64,000 nt of DNA from Micromonospora sp045209745 (GCF_045209745.1 NZ_CP109273.1:6880956-6944955), one strand, 5' to 3'. Counted from the stretch's first letter, positions 1-9,672 are shown. Numbers and translations: made by a program. Notes: generated by a model from the letters alone, not told the origin.

Positions 1-1378
1 TCCGGCCTGACCTGCCAGGCGTTGTGCCTGGTGAGGAGGGTGCCGTGATGACCGCGACACTGAACGACCAGACCGGACGTAGGAAGCGGCCCGAGCCGTC
101 GGCGGAGGCGAAGGCCGCCGCCGAGTTGGTCCGGGCCGCGAAGGAACAGGGCCTGTCGTTGACCGGCCCGGACGGGCTGCTGAAGCAGTTGACCAAGACG
201 GTCCTGGAGACCGCGCTCAACGAGGAGATGACCGAGCACCTCGGCTACGAAAAACACGACCAGGGCGCCGCCGGCGCTGGGTCGGGCAATGTCCGCAACG
301 GCACCCGGTCGAAGACGGTGCTGACCGACACGACCGGACCAGTGCAGCTCGACGTGCCACGAGACCGGGCCGGCACGTTCGAGCCGCAGATCGTCCGTAA
401 GCGTCAACGGCGCCTGTCAGGGGTCGACGAGGTCGTGTTGTCGCTGTATGCCAAAGGCCTGACGACCGGGGAGATCAGCGCTCACTTCGCCGAGATCTAC
501 GGGGCTTCGGTGTCGAAGGAGACGATCTCCCGGATCACCGACAAGGTCATCGAGGAGATGACCGACTGGTCCCACCGGCCCCTGAATGAGATCTACGCCG
601 CCGTGTTCATCGACGCCATCGTGGTCAAGGTCAGGGATGGGCAGGTCGCGAACCGGCCCTTCTACGCCGCGATCGGGGTCACTCTCGACGGGGAGAAGGA
701 CGTCCTCGGGTTGTGGGCCGGCTCGGGTGGTGAGGGCGCGAAGTTCTGAATGAGCGTGCTGACCGACCTGCGTAACCGGGGCGTGAAGGACGTGTTCTTC
801 CTCGTCTGCGACGGCCTCAAAGGCCTGCCGGAGGTCGTCACGAACGTGTGGCCCCGCACGATCGTGCAGACCTGCATCATCCATCTGATCCGCAACACGT
901 TCCGGCTCACCTCCCGCAAGTACTGGGACGAGCTCAAACACGACATCAAGCCGATCTACACCGCCGTCAACGCCACCGCTGCCAGGGCGGCGTTCGATGA
1001 CCTGGCCGAGAAGTGGGGCGGCCGGTATCCGGCGGTGATCCGTTTGTGGGACAACGCCTGGGCCGAGTTCATCCCGTTCCTCGACTACGACGTCGAGATC
1101 CGACGGGTGATCTGCTCGACCAACGCGATCGAGTCGCTGAACGCCCGCTACCGGCGGGCCGTGAAAGCCCGCGGCCACTTCCCCAACGAACAGGCAGCGT
1201 TGAAGTGTCTGTACCTGGTGACCCGATCGTTGGACCCCACCGGAGCAGGCAGAACCCGATGGACGATGCGCTGGAAACCCGCCCTGAACGCCTTCGCCAT
1301 CACCTTCAGCGACCGCTTCCCAGCCGCTGAAACCTACTAACCAAGATCGCCGGAAACACCGTTAGCGAGACAGCCCCT
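1..1378 (+). mobile_element. IS256-type insertion sequence, 5' end outside window
   Basis: The element is defined by its Mutator/IS256-type transposase. The right end is probably within 1351-1378, where a GGAAACACCGTTAGCGAGAC stretch directly follows the transposase stop. The left terminal repeat lies at or before base 1, so the inverted repeats cannot be paired here. It is the outermost element of the IS island that fills the first 14 kb. Confidence 0.65.
48..1340 (+). pseudogene. IS256 family (Mutator) transposase with an in-frame TGA
   Basis: The ATG at 48 follows a GAGGAGG ribosome binding site. The frame stays open to 1340 (about 430 codons, normal for the family) except for a single TGA at 747-749. 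The sequence reads GGEGAKF-stop-MSVLTDLRNRG; IS256 transposases normally have Trp (TGG) at this position, so this is a one-base TGG to TGA nonsense change and the reading frame is not altered. The DDE signatures are otherwise intact: VFIDAIVVKV (first Asp), LVCDGLKGL (second Asp) and STNAIESLNARYRRA (Glu). Unless the stop is read through, the protein ends at about residue 233, before two of the three catalytic residues, so the element is probably dead on its own. Confidence 0.85.
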
Positions 1379-1512
1379 CGCCGGCCAAGGCACTGGGTCA
1401 ACAGCGCCACGGTGCCGTTGCTTTCCGAATCAGCCAAGCGGCAAGTGAAGGTCGGCCTACGCGTCATGACTCCGAGGCTCCGAGGAAGAGCGATCGTGGC
1501 AGTGATGGTCGC

Positions 1513-1758
1513 CTACCCCCAGCGGCGGCCCCGATAGACCGGGACTTCACGCACCGGCATCTCGGACCAGTGCAGCGGCCGGTCGACGACGGGTCGGGCG
1601 AGGTAGGGGGTGATCCGGTCGCGTTCGTGTTCTTCGGCGAATCGTTCAGCTTGCATGGTGTCACCGGCGACGTCGAGAGCTTTGATGAGTTGCACGACGA
1701 GGAGGTCGAGGCGGTGGTTCTCCGCTTCAGCGGCCGTGAGGCGTTCGTGGGCTACGAC
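1513..1758 (-). pseudogene. C-terminal fragment of an unrecognised protein cut by ISAs1 copy 1
   Basis: A minus-strand frame enters from the left end of ISAs1 copy 1 and stops at 1513. About 80 residues remain, with a heptad-like N-terminal stretch (VVAHERLTAAEAENHRLDLL) and an Arg/Pro-rich end (PVYRGRRWG). The family is not recognised. The start has been removed by the insertion sequence. Because copy 1 has no target duplication, the missing 5' part may have been deleted rather than moved to the other side of the element. Confidence 0.4.
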
Positions 1759-3143
1759 CAGGGCTATTGCGTAGTCGGTTGAAGGGTGTTTGAGCTGGGG
1801 TTTGATGTGGGACCGGTCGAGGGTGGGTTCATGTAGGACGGGTACGGCCCGTTGGTGATCATGGTGTTTGCGAAGACCACATGACCCAGAAGAAGGACCG
1901 CACCCGCCGATGTCATCATCACCCACCGAGATCCTGCTCCCGCACCGACCCACCGGCACACTCCCCGCCGTGGTCACTGAAGGTGATCGTCAGGGCTTGT
2001 TCGAGGTGTTGTCCACGATCCCTGACCCGCGTGATCCGCGTGGCTGCCGTTACTCGCTGGTGAGCATCCTGGCGGTGGCGGTCTGCGCGGTGCTGGCCGG
2101 GGCGTGCACGTTCGCGTCGGTGACCGATTGGGTGCGTAATCAGGACCAGGAGGTCTGGGATCGGCTCGGTTTCAGCGACCGGGTACCGGCGGCCACGACG
2201 GTGTGGCGGCTGCTGATCCGCATCGACGCCGATGTGCTCTCACGGGTGCTGGCCCGGTGGCTGTTGGCCCGAACAGCGCCGGTCACCATGGCCGGGCGGC
2301 GGTGGCGGCTCGTGATCGCCGTCGACGGCAAGGTCGAACGGGGCGCCCGGCTCGCTGACGGGCGGCAAGTTCATCTGCTGTCGGCGTACGACACCTCCAC
2401 TGGTGTCGTGCTCGCCCAGGTGCGGATCGACGCGAAGTCCAATGAGATCCCGGCGTTCACTCCGCTGATGCGTCTGGTCGCCGCCCAGTTGGGATCGTTG
2501 CAAGACGTCCTGGTCGTCGCGGACGCGCTGCACGCCCAGACCGGGCACGCGGAACTCCTCGCAGCCGACGGCGGGCACCTGATGGTCACGGTCAAGGGGA
2601 ACCAGCCGACCCTGCACAACCAGCTCAAATCCCTTCCGTGGGCGCAGATCCCGATCGGTTCCCAGACCCTCGAGACCGGCCACGGCCGCAAGGAAACCCG
2701 CACCGTCAAAGCCGTCACCGTGGCCACTCCCGCGGGATGGCGTTTCCCCACGCGCAGCAGGCCGTCCGAATCACCCGGACCCGCACGATCAAGGGCAAGA
2801 CCAGCCGCGAAGCGGCATACCTGACCGTGTCCCTGCCCGCCGAGCAGGCTCAACCCGCCGACCTCGGCACCTGGGCGCGGTCTGAATGGCACATCGAGAA
2901 CCGCCTGCATTACGTCAGAGATGTGACACTACGTGAAGACGCTCACCAAGCCCGGACGGGCAACGGCCCCGCCGTCTTCGCGACACTCCGTAACACCTCG
3001 ATCGGTTACCACCGCACAAACGGCGCCACGAACATCGCCGAAGCCACCCGACGCGCCAACCACCGCCCACACGACCTGATCGACGCCGTGACCACCAGCA
3101 ATCCTGCCTTGACCAGGGGCAACCCCACTACGCAATAGCCCTG
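1759..3143 (+). mobile_element. ISAs1-family element, copy 1 (defective)
   Basis: This 1385-bp element has perfect 17-bp terminal inverted repeats: CAGGGCTATTGCGTAGT at 1759-1775 and its reverse complement at 3127-3143. It is almost base-for-base identical to the copy at 12634-14016. It differs by three extra bases near 1847-1850, a one-base deletion near 2735 and a few substitutions. The flanking ten bases (GGGCTACGAC on the left, CCACGGTGAC on the right) do not match, so the target duplication is missing. That points to an adjacent deletion or to recombination between copies. Confidence 0.9.
1910..3138 (+). pseudogene. ISAs1 family transposase, frameshifted
   Basis: The protein starts MSSSPTEILLPH (ATG at 1910) and follows the intact copy at 12782-14011 until about residue 275. 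There CCCGCGGGATGG replaces CCCGGCGAGATGG of the intact copy, a net loss of one base. The first frame then stops at 2824, and the remainder (EWHIENRLHYVRD onwards, holding the catalytic Glu) continues in the next frame to 3138. The first two acidic residues are in VIAVDGKVERGA and VVADALHAQTGH. The gene is inactive, but the inverted repeats remain usable by the transposase of copy 2. Confidence 0.9.
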
Positions 3144-3147
3144 CCAC

Positions 3148-3230
3148 GGTGACCGGCAGGACGTACGCCAGATGAGAGCCACACCAAACCGCGGTGGGCA
3201 GCCGATGAGAGAGCGATCCCGCCGGTCACC
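3148..3230 (-). ncRNA. Relic of an IS110-type structured end (bridge-RNA-like hairpin)
   Basis: The arms 3148-3161 and 3217-3230 form a near-perfect stem (GGTGACCGGC paired with GCCGGTCACC, plus four outer pairs, one G-U). The loop shares GAGAGCCACACCAA and GGTGGGCAGCC with the corresponding segment of the intact IS110 element (10931-11017). The arms differ in sequence between the two loci but still pair. The flank to 3281 keeps the same 40-base spacing to an AGTAGCCG end motif. No IS110 recombinase remains here, because ISAs1 copy 1 abuts the stem at 3143. It is best read as an orphan left end of a related IS110 element. Confidence 0.5.
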
Positions 3231-3352
3231 TCGACCAAGCCTGGCCGGGCTGCGGTCGTAGCGCCAGTTAACCAGTAGCCGATGAGAGGGCGTCTATCCA
3301 TCGACATGAGTCGCAGTTAAAGAACTTTCCGCATGCTTGTGTTCCGCTGAGG

Positions 3353-3379
3353 AGCCTGGGGGAATCTCGCCCCCAGGCT
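3353..3379. terminator. Stem-loop, possible terminator upstream of the WD40-KAP gene
   Basis: A perfect 10-bp stem, AGCCTGGGGG / CCCCCAGGCT, with a 7-base loop. There is no clear T-tract on either side, so the terminator call is weak. It could insulate the WD40-KAP gene from transcription coming out of the IS block. Confidence 0.35.
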
Positions 3380-3527
3380 TCTCGAGGTTCGTGGTCGGGG
3401 CCTGCCGACCGCCGCCCGGCCGTCATTCTCGATGGAGGCATCCTCACGTTTGTCCATGGTCTGCGCCAGCAGGGCAGCAACGCCCGGCTCTCCGTCGCCT
3501 CTTGACCCTCGATGTCAGCATCGAGGC

Positions 3528-6500
3528 ATGGACAGTCCTGATCCAGAGCCCTGGCTGCCTACGCAGTCCGGTGGCGTTATTTCCCAGGTCTCGTGGGCGG
3601 AAACGGACGGGACAGCCTACCTGGCGACTGGTGGGACTGATGGCTCCGTCCGGATCTGGAACGCGCAGACGGGCGCTGCTGTCGGTACACCCCTGTACGG
3701 CCACCTCGGCGCGGTGCACGCGTTGACCTGCTGGTCGGAGCCCGATGGGACCCGGGTCGCGTCCAGCGGCACCGATGGGCAGGTCGTCATCTGGCATCCG
3801 CTGATCGGCGAGCGACTGGCCGAGTTCGCGGCCAACCACACCGGTGGCGTCATGTCGATCACCAATTGGCGTGCGCCCGATGGCTCATTGCGCCTGGCCA
3901 CGGGCAGTTACGACCGTTCTATCCGGTTCTTCGACGGCGCCACCGGACAGCGCCTGCGCGAGCCTTTCGTCGGGCATACCGGCGCGGTGATCCGGCTGGT
4001 GACATGGCAGGCCGACGACGGTAGCCGGCGTTTGGCGTCCGCCTCAGACGACGGTACGGCGCGCGTGTGGGACGTTGCCACTGGAGGCTCGGTAGGCCAA
4101 CCGTTCGCCGAACACAGTGCCGCCGTTGAGGATCTGTGTGTGTGGCGTGGCACCGATGGCGGGGTGCGCATCGCCAGCGGCAGCGAGGACGGCATGGTGC
4201 GGGTGTGGGATCCGGAGACCGGCCAGTCCACCAGATGGGCGCTCAAGATGCACGACACCGGCGTCTGGGCGTTAAGCCACTGGCGGGCGGCGGACGGCGC
4301 TAACCGCTTGGCCGGAGCATGCGGCGACGGCACGATTCAGCTCTGGGATGCGGACAGCGGCGAGCTGGTGGGTCGGTCGCTCGCGGGTCCAGCCAGCACG
4401 GTGCGGACCATGTCGGTGTGGCGGCGCCCGGACGGCGGCGTCCGGCTGGCCGTGACTGGCATGGCCGGGACGATCCAGATCTGGGATCCCGAAGAGGGTG
4501 TGCTCGTCCGCGAGATTCAGACCGGACACGTCGCGGCGGTACGGGCGTTGACGAGTTGGTGGACTGGGGCGGGCGAGTGGAGGTTCGCCTCGTCCGGGCC
4601 GGACGGTGTCGTGCGGCTGTGGAATCCGGCTACAGGCGCCCGGCTCGGCGAGATCGACACTGGTCACGTGTCCGGCGTCTGGGCGCTGACGAGTTGGGCC
4701 GTGCCCGGCGGCGGTCATCGGATCGCGTCGGGCGGGCTGGACGGGCACATCCGCGTATGGGACTCCGAGTCGCTGCACCGCGTCGGGGACTCGATCGTGG
4801 CGCACTCCGCGTCAGTGGCCGCCCTCAGCGCCTGGCGGACGGCGGACGGCGCGTACCGGCTCGCCTCTGCCGGAGACGACGGGGCGGTGCGGGTCTGGAA
4901 CCCGGAGGCGGGCACTGCGGTGTGCTCGCCGATGCTTGGCGACACCGGCGGCGTACTCGCCCTATCGCCCTGGCGTGGATCGGATGGCCGCCAACGGCTC
5001 GCCTCCGCCGGTACCGACGGGGTGGTGCGGATCTGGGATCCGGAGACCGGTGATCTGATCGGTTCGCCGCTGACTGGCCATGCTTCCGGGATCTGGTCGC
5101 TGGCCAGCTGGTCCGGTGCCGACGGTACGGTACGGCTCGCCGCCGGCGGCTTCGACGGACGGGTTTACATTTGGGATACCGAGGCGCAGGTGCGCCTCGG
5201 CGAGCCATTGGGCGAGCACACCACAGCCGTCCTCGCGCTCACCGCATGGGTCCGGCCGGACGGCGCCGTGCGGCTCGCCTCCGGAGGGGCAGACGCCATC
5301 CGTGTCTGGGACGTCGAGACCGGTGCGGTCGTCGGCGTTCCACTGCATGGACACAGCGCGGCGGTACGCGCACTGGTCTGGATCCGTAGCCCGCAGGGCG
5401 AAGTACAGGTGGCGTCGGGAGCAGACGACGGCGCGGTCATGCTCTGGGATCCGGAGTCGGGGATGGCCGTACGTACCATCGAGGTCGCCGCCGTCTCGAT
5501 GTGGGGGCTGTCGGATACTCCGGCCGACACCGACCTGCTCGACCGCCGGAGCCTGGCCGAGGCGGTAGTCGCGCAGCTGTGCCGGCCGACCGTCGACCCG
5601 CTGGGCCACCGCGACGACGGACCGGCGGTGGTGACGATCGAGGGTCCTTGGGGTTCAGGCAAGACGACGCTGATGCGGATGGTTCAGCAGTTGCTTCCCA
5701 CCCCTGAGGTGCGACCGGAGCCGGAGCAGCGGCAACTACGGATCCGCGCGGTGCTGCGGCAGCTGAAGGCGCCGCACGTGGGCCGGCGACCCGCACAGGC
5801 CCAACCACACGGCGGTGGTGGCGAAGCGCCGTCTGCTTTGTCGGTCTGGTTCAACCCGTGGGCCTATCAGTCCGGCGACCAGATCTGGGCCGGCCTGACC
5901 AAGGCCATCATCGACGCGGCCGAACCAGTCCTCTACCCGACCACGGCACGCCGGGAGCAGTACTGGCTCAGCCACAACGGCGACCGCGTCGATCGCCACC
6001 GGTTGCGGCGAACAATCCAGCGACGCGTGATTTCGCCGTTGCTCGGCATCGCCGTGGCCGCGACCGCCTTCCCGCTGGTTATCGGACTGGTCGAGGCGAA
6101 CCAAGTATTCCGGGTGTTCGGTGTCCCGGTTACGACGGCGGTCCTCGCGCTCCTACTACCCGCTGTTTTCCTCCTAGCCGGACTGGTCCATACCGCTGTG
6201 CGATACCAGTTCGGGCTCGCGGCGGACTACCTTCCCGCCGAACTGCTACGCGGGCCGGTGACCGGTGCGCATCTCGAGCTGGGCAAGGCCGCCCCGGCCG
6301 ACCGTCTCGAGGTACCACTGGATCCGTTACAATGCGCCAGTTCCGGCTCGCTTTACCTCGACCAGCACGACGTAAACGCCCTCCTCGCCGACATTGCCGC
6401 CGTCGGTCCACGCGTGGTCGTGTTCATCGACGACCTGGACCGCTGCCGCGCGGCCACGACGGCGGAGGTTTTTGAGGCGATCAACATCTTCCTGTTCGGT

Positions 6501-7334
6501 CTCACCGCGACGTCGAGCTTGCCGTGCCAGTTCGTGATCGGCCTCGACCCGGTCATCGTCGCGGCACATCTCGACCATGTCTACCGCGACCTGCAAGCGG
6601 CAGGCGTCGGTCTACATGGCGATGATCCCAGTCCGGGCTGGGCCTTCCTGCGCAAGCTCGTTCAGCTTCCGGTACTCGTACCCCGTCTCGACGACGGCGG
6701 CGTGGAACGCTTCGTCCAGGCGGTCACCGGCGGCGAGTTTGCGCCGCTGCTGCCCGCCGCTGCGGCGCTGCAGCCCCAGCTCGGCCAGGCGCCGCCCACG
6801 CCGAGGTCGGATGGCGTCAATCGATCGAGCGTAGACATACGGCCTTTTTCCATTAGCGGAAAGGGCGCTCAGCGGGAACCGGTCCGGCACGTCACGGTGC
6901 CGTGGCGCACGATGGAGCAGCACCCCTCAGTCCGGCAGTTCATCGCTGAGCGCCTCGCGGCCCAACCCGAGCGCTCGGTACGGGAAGCCAAGCGGCAACT
7001 CAACGTCTGGCAGCTCTACGAACGGATGCTGTCTCGTCAGGAACCAATGACCGATCCGCAGACCAGCATCGGGCGAGCGCAGCGGTTGTTCCAGTTTGCT
7101 GAGATCGTCACGCGGTGGCCGGCGCTCCTGCCATACCTGCGTAAGCGGGTTGACGGCACGTCGGGCATCGCGTTGCTCGCCACGGCCGCAGCCGAGGACC
7201 AGCAGTGGCTGTACGCCGTTGACCAGCTGGAACTCAATCCGGTACCCCATGCGCGAGCCTTGGAGAACCTGCGATCCATCCTGGTCACAGCGGACGCGGC
7301 CGGAATCGTCGAGCTGGCCGAGCGACTCTTGTAG
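3528..7334 (+). CDS. WD40 beta-propeller / KAP-family P-loop NTPase fusion
   Basis: The 1268-residue protein starts at ATG 3528 (MDSPDPEPW), where the first WD repeat begins; an upstream in-frame start at 3432 would add an unlike, low-complexity segment. Residues ~15-670 hold 14 WD40 repeats of about 45 residues with the recurring core RLASAGxDGxVRIWDPETG, enough for two seven-bladed propellers. A KAP NTPase domain follows: Walker A GPWGSGKT near residue 705, two transmembrane helices at ~835-895 inserted between the Walker motifs as is usual for KAP proteins, and Walker B VVVFIDDLDRC near 965. KAP NTPases are membrane-anchored STAND-like ATPases often found in defence loci, and the propellers probably act as a sensor or scaffold. 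The gene stands alone among IS elements. Its biological role is inferred, not shown. Confidence 0.85.
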   Translation: MDSPDPEPWLPTQSGGVISQVSWAETDGTAYLATGGTDGSVRIWNAQTGAAVGTPLYGHLGAVHALTCWSEPDGTRVASSGTDGQVVIWHPLIGERLAEFAANHTGGVMSITNWRAPDGSLRLATGSYDRSIRFFDGATGQRLREPFVGHTGAVIRLVTWQADDGSRRLASASDDGTARVWDVATGGSVGQPFAEHSAAVEDLCVWRGTDGGVRIASGSEDGMVRVWDPETGQSTRWALKMHDTGVWALSHWRAADGANRLAGACGDGTIQLWDADSGELVGRSLAGPASTVRTMSVWRRPDGGVRLAVTGMAGTIQIWDPEEGVLVREIQTGHVAAVRALTSWWTGAGEWRFASSGPDGVVRLWNPATGARLGEIDTGHVSGVWALTSWAVPGGGHRIASGGLDGHIRVWDSESLHRVGDSIVAHSASVAALSAWRTADGAYRLASAGDDGAVRVWNPEAGTAVCSPMLGDTGGVLALSPWRGSDGRQRLASAGTDGVVRIWDPETGDLIGSPLTGHASGIWSLASWSGADGTVRLAAGGFDGRVYIWDTEAQVRLGEPLGEHTTAVLALTAWVRPDGAVRLASGGADAIRVWDVETGAVVGVPLHGHSAAVRALVWIRSPQGEVQVASGADDGAVMLWDPESGMAVRTIEVAAVSMWGLSDTPADTDLLDRRSLAEAVVAQLCRPTVDPLGHRDDGPAVVTIEGPWGSGKTTLMRMVQQLLPTPEVRPEPEQRQLRIRAVLRQLKAPHVGRRPAQAQPHGGGGEAPSALSVWFNPWAYQSGDQIWAGLTKAIIDAAEPVLYPTTARREQYWLSHNGDRVDRHRLRRTIQRRVISPLLGIAVAATAFPLVIGLVEANQVFRVFGVPVTTAVLALLLPAVFLLAGLVHTAVRYQFGLAADYLPAELLRGPVTGAHLELGKAAPADRLEVPLDPLQCASSGSLYLDQHDVNALLADIAAVGPRVVVFIDDLDRCRAATTAEVFEAINIFLFGLTATSSLPCQFVIGLDPVIVAAHLDHVYRDLQAAGVGLHGDDPSPGWAFLRKLVQLPVLVPRLDDGGVERFVQAVTGGEFAPLLPAAAALQPQLGQAPPTPRSDGVNRSSVDIRPFSISGKGAQREPVRHVTVPWRTMEQHPSVRQFIAERLAAQPERSVREAKRQLNVWQLYERMLSRQEPMTDPQTSIGRAQRLFQFAEIVTRWPALLPYLRKRVDGTSGIALLATAAAEDQQWLYAVDQLELNPVPHARALENLRSILVTADAAGIVELAERLL

Positions 7335-7524
7335 TAGCCCGCATCACTGGTGCGCTGCGGCGATCGGGACATGTGGTCCGTCGCTGCGCGGTCACGTGAC
7401 ACTCCGGTGGCCTGCTCCCGCTTGGAGAGGGGGCGGCCGGGTCGATGGCGAGTCGATCGCCCGAGGGTTGAATGCAGGGTCTGAGCGTTCGGATCTGCCG
7501 CTGAGCGAGCGCGCTCGGCGCGGT

Positions 7525-7845
7525 TCAAATCGTGTCTGCTGCAGCCTGTGCGTCTACGAGACTGCGGTGGGCGGCCCACAGCGCACCGGCGCGGCTGGCA
7601 GCCTTGTCGACCAGGGCCACCAGCTCGGGCCTGTTGGGCACGGGGAACGAGACGTATGTGCCGCGGCCGCCGCCGGCCGGTCGGCCGTAGGCCTTTGCCG
7701 CGAGGCGCCCGTCCGAAAGGAGCCGGACGTTGAGTGTGGTCAGCGTGAACTGCTCACCGCGTCGGGTGTCGGTCCAGCGGAGCCCCTCCGGGATCGTGAC
7801 GTTGATCGCCAGGGCGCTCACATCGAGGGCGACGTCGCTGCTCAT
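7525..7845 (-). CDS. Hypothetical protein, 106 aa
   Basis: The frame starts at ATG 7845 (MSSDVALDVSALAINVTIPEG) and ends ADTI at 7525. It has a beta-rich, polar composition and no transmembrane segment or signal peptide. It is convergent with the WD40-KAP gene, with 190 bases between their stops in which nothing recognisable is seen. The family is not recognised. Its promoter region runs straight into the IS110-like relic at 7881-7913. Confidence 0.5.
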   Translation of the reverse strand: MSSDVALDVSALAINVTIPEGLRWTDTRRGEQFTLTTLNVRLLSDGRLAAKAYGRPAGGGRGTYVSFPVPNRPELVALVDKAASRAGALWAAHRSLVDAQAAADTI

Positions 7846-7880
7846 GGACGCATGTTCTCACGCGAGTCGGCGCCCGCTCA

Positions 7881-7913
7881 TGGCCGGACACCGATCCTGG
7901 ACCAAGTCTCTAA
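7881..7913 (-). repeat. Short relic of an IS110-type left end
   Basis: TGGCCGGACACCGATCCTGG followed by ACCAAGTCTCTAAG matches the outer end of the intact IS110 element (11029-11061: TGGCCGGACATCGATCCTGC, then GGAAAGTCTCTAAG) at most positions. It continues beyond the ISAzo13 insertion as TAAGTAGG at 9653-9660. The IS110 element is thus flanked on its recombinase-stop side by a diverged copy of its own opposite end, as expected from tandem or successive IS110 insertions. Confidence 0.5.
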
Positions 7914-9652
7914 GGGATTGCAGAGGATTAACACGCCGTCTTGATCTCTGGTGGGTTGGGGATGTCTTCTGCTGTGGCGAGGTTGTAGAGGTCGTCGAGG
8001 TTGGCGAGTTGGTGTGGGCTGGGCTGGATGGTGTGCCCGGCCTGTTGCAGGAGTTGGCGGATCTGACGGATATGCCGGTTGATCGTTTCGGGTCGGACGC
8101 TGAGCAGGACGGCAACGGCGGTCTGCGGCAGGCCGAGGCGTTGGTGGATGAGGGTGGCCAGGAGCCGGTCGGCGAGGGTGAGCACGGGCCGGCGGCCCGT
8201 GCCAGGGGCGGTGAGCCTGGGGCGGTGACCGCGTCGCTTGTCCAGGCTCGTTTCCCGCTGCTCGTCGTGCAGTGTCATCAGCGTGGTGATCAGGGTGTCC
8301 CAGTCGGGTGCTGGTAGGCCGGTCAGGGCTGGGTGACGGAGCCAGGTCAAGTCGGGGCTGGGCTGGTCGAACGGGTTTACCTGCTCGTATGCCTCGGGCC
8401 GGAGGGTGTAGTTCCAGTCGCCGTGCCAGTCGTGGCGGGTGACGGGCAGGGCGTCGAACTGTCGGTCGCTGATGCGTACTGCGGTCTCGTAGTCGTTGGT
8501 GTCGAGTTCGGCGTGTACGCGTAGGCCGGTGCGGGTGGTGGTGGTGGCGATGGTCTGCACGATGACCTCGTGGCTGGACAGCGGTCGACCTCGCCAGTTC
8601 ATGGTGATGTGAGAGAACAATCGGTGCTCGATCTTGTTCCATTTCGAGGTGCCGGGCGGAAAGTGGCATACGGTGATCTGCAGCCCGGTCTGCACCGTGA
8701 GGGCGGCCAGTTCTGCCTTCCAGGCACGGGTGCGGTAGCCGTTCGAGCCGCCCGCATCGGCGGTGATCAGCAGACGGCGGGCGTGCGGGTAGTCGCTGCG
8801 GCCGGCCGCGTTCCACCAGCGTCGGATCGACTCCACTGCGAACGCGGCGGTGTCATGGTCGGTGCCCACATTCACCCAACCCGCGTCAGCGGTTAGGTCG
8901 TAGACGCCGTACGGCACCGCCTTGCCCAACTCCTTGTCGGGAAAGTCATGGGTCTTCACCGCGACCGGCTCGCCTGCCGGTCGCCACTGCCGACCGTCGT
9001 TGGCGTACTGGCCGACCAATTCTTTTTTCTTGGTGTCCACGCTGATCACCGGATCGGCGCTGCCCTGATGACCTTTGACCTGCTCGTTGAGGTAGCGGAA
9101 CTGCCCGTCGCGGTCCGGATGCTGCTTGCCCTCGACGGTCTTGGTGTTGCCCTGCAGGCTGAAGCCTTCCGCCCGGAGCAGGTCGCCGACGGTGTCCGCG
9201 CCGACCCGGTGACCCTGTCGAGTCAACTCGTCGGCAAGGTTGCGGGTCGACTTCGTCGTCCACCGCAGCGGCGACATCGGGTCGCCCCGCTCGTCGGGCT
9301 CCACCAGAGCCAGCATCGCCGGCAGCAACCCAACATCCAGCTCGGACAGACGTTTCCGGCCGCCGCCGCGCCGGCGGACCCGACCCAACGGCGCCGCACC
9401 CGAGTCCAGCTCATCGACACCCAACGACACAGTGGCCTCCCGGACCCCGGCCGCCCGAGCCACCGCACGGATCCCGCCATGCCCCAACGCCCGGGCCTCA
9501 GCGCCCATCAACAACCGACGCTGCCGCTCATCCAGATGCGGGAAAACCGCCTGGAACTTTCCTGCCAACACCCCACCGGCTTCCACCATGACACCCATAC
9601 CACAGCAACGAACTGCATCACGGGAAGCTACGGGTTATTTCTCTGCAATCCC
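7914..9652 (-). mobile_element. ISAzo13-family insertion sequence, intact
   Basis: The terminal inverted repeats are perfect over 12 bp: GGGATTGCAGAG at 7914-7925 and CTCTGCAATCCC at 9641-9652. They are flanked by a 3-bp direct repeat TAA (7911-7913 and 9653-9655). Removing the element restores AGTCTCTAAGTAGG, which matches the end of the neighbouring IS110 element, so it landed in IS110-derived sequence. Confidence 0.85.
7928..9598 (-). CDS. ISAzo13 family transposase
   Basis: The 556-residue DDE transposase fills the element. An N-terminal helix-turn-helix (GGIRAVARAAGVREATVSLG) is followed by the catalytic positions in VISVDTKKKE (Asp), LLITADAGGSNG (Asp) and SKWNKIEHRLF (Glu). The C-terminus from about residue 440 holds a second helical DNA-binding-like segment. 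The frame is undamaged and begins MGVMVEAGG at 9598. With intact inverted repeats the element is probably mobile. Confidence 0.9.
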   Translation of the reverse strand: MGVMVEAGGVLAGKFQAVFPHLDERQRRLLMGAEARALGHGGIRAVARAAGVREATVSLGVDELDSGAAPLGRVRRRGGGRKRLSELDVGLLPAMLALVEPDERGDPMSPLRWTTKSTRNLADELTRQGHRVGADTVGDLLRAEGFSLQGNTKTVEGKQHPDRDGQFRYLNEQVKGHQGSADPVISVDTKKKELVGQYANDGRQWRPAGEPVAVKTHDFPDKELGKAVPYGVYDLTADAGWVNVGTDHDTAAFAVESIRRWWNAAGRSDYPHARRLLITADAGGSNGYRTRAWKAELAALTVQTGLQITVCHFPPGTSKWNKIEHRLFSHITMNWRGRPLSSHEVIVQTIATTTTRTGLRVHAELDTNDYETAVRISDRQFDALPVTRHDWHGDWNYTLRPEAYEQVNPFDQPSPDLTWLRHPALTGLPAPDWDTLITTLMTLHDEQRETSLDKRRGHRPRLTAPGTGRRPVLTLADRLLATLIHQRLGLPQTAVAVLLSVRPETINRHIRQIRQLLQQAGHTIQPSPHQLANLDDLYNLATAEDIPNPPEIKTAC

Positions 9653-9672
9653 TAAGTAGGCACCCCTTTGTG

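Noticed and set aside
417..1178. Long minus-strand ORF antisense to the IS256 transposase
   Set aside because: It mirrors the codon structure of the transposase on the other strand and has no family resemblance; shadow ORFs are common in high-GC DNA.
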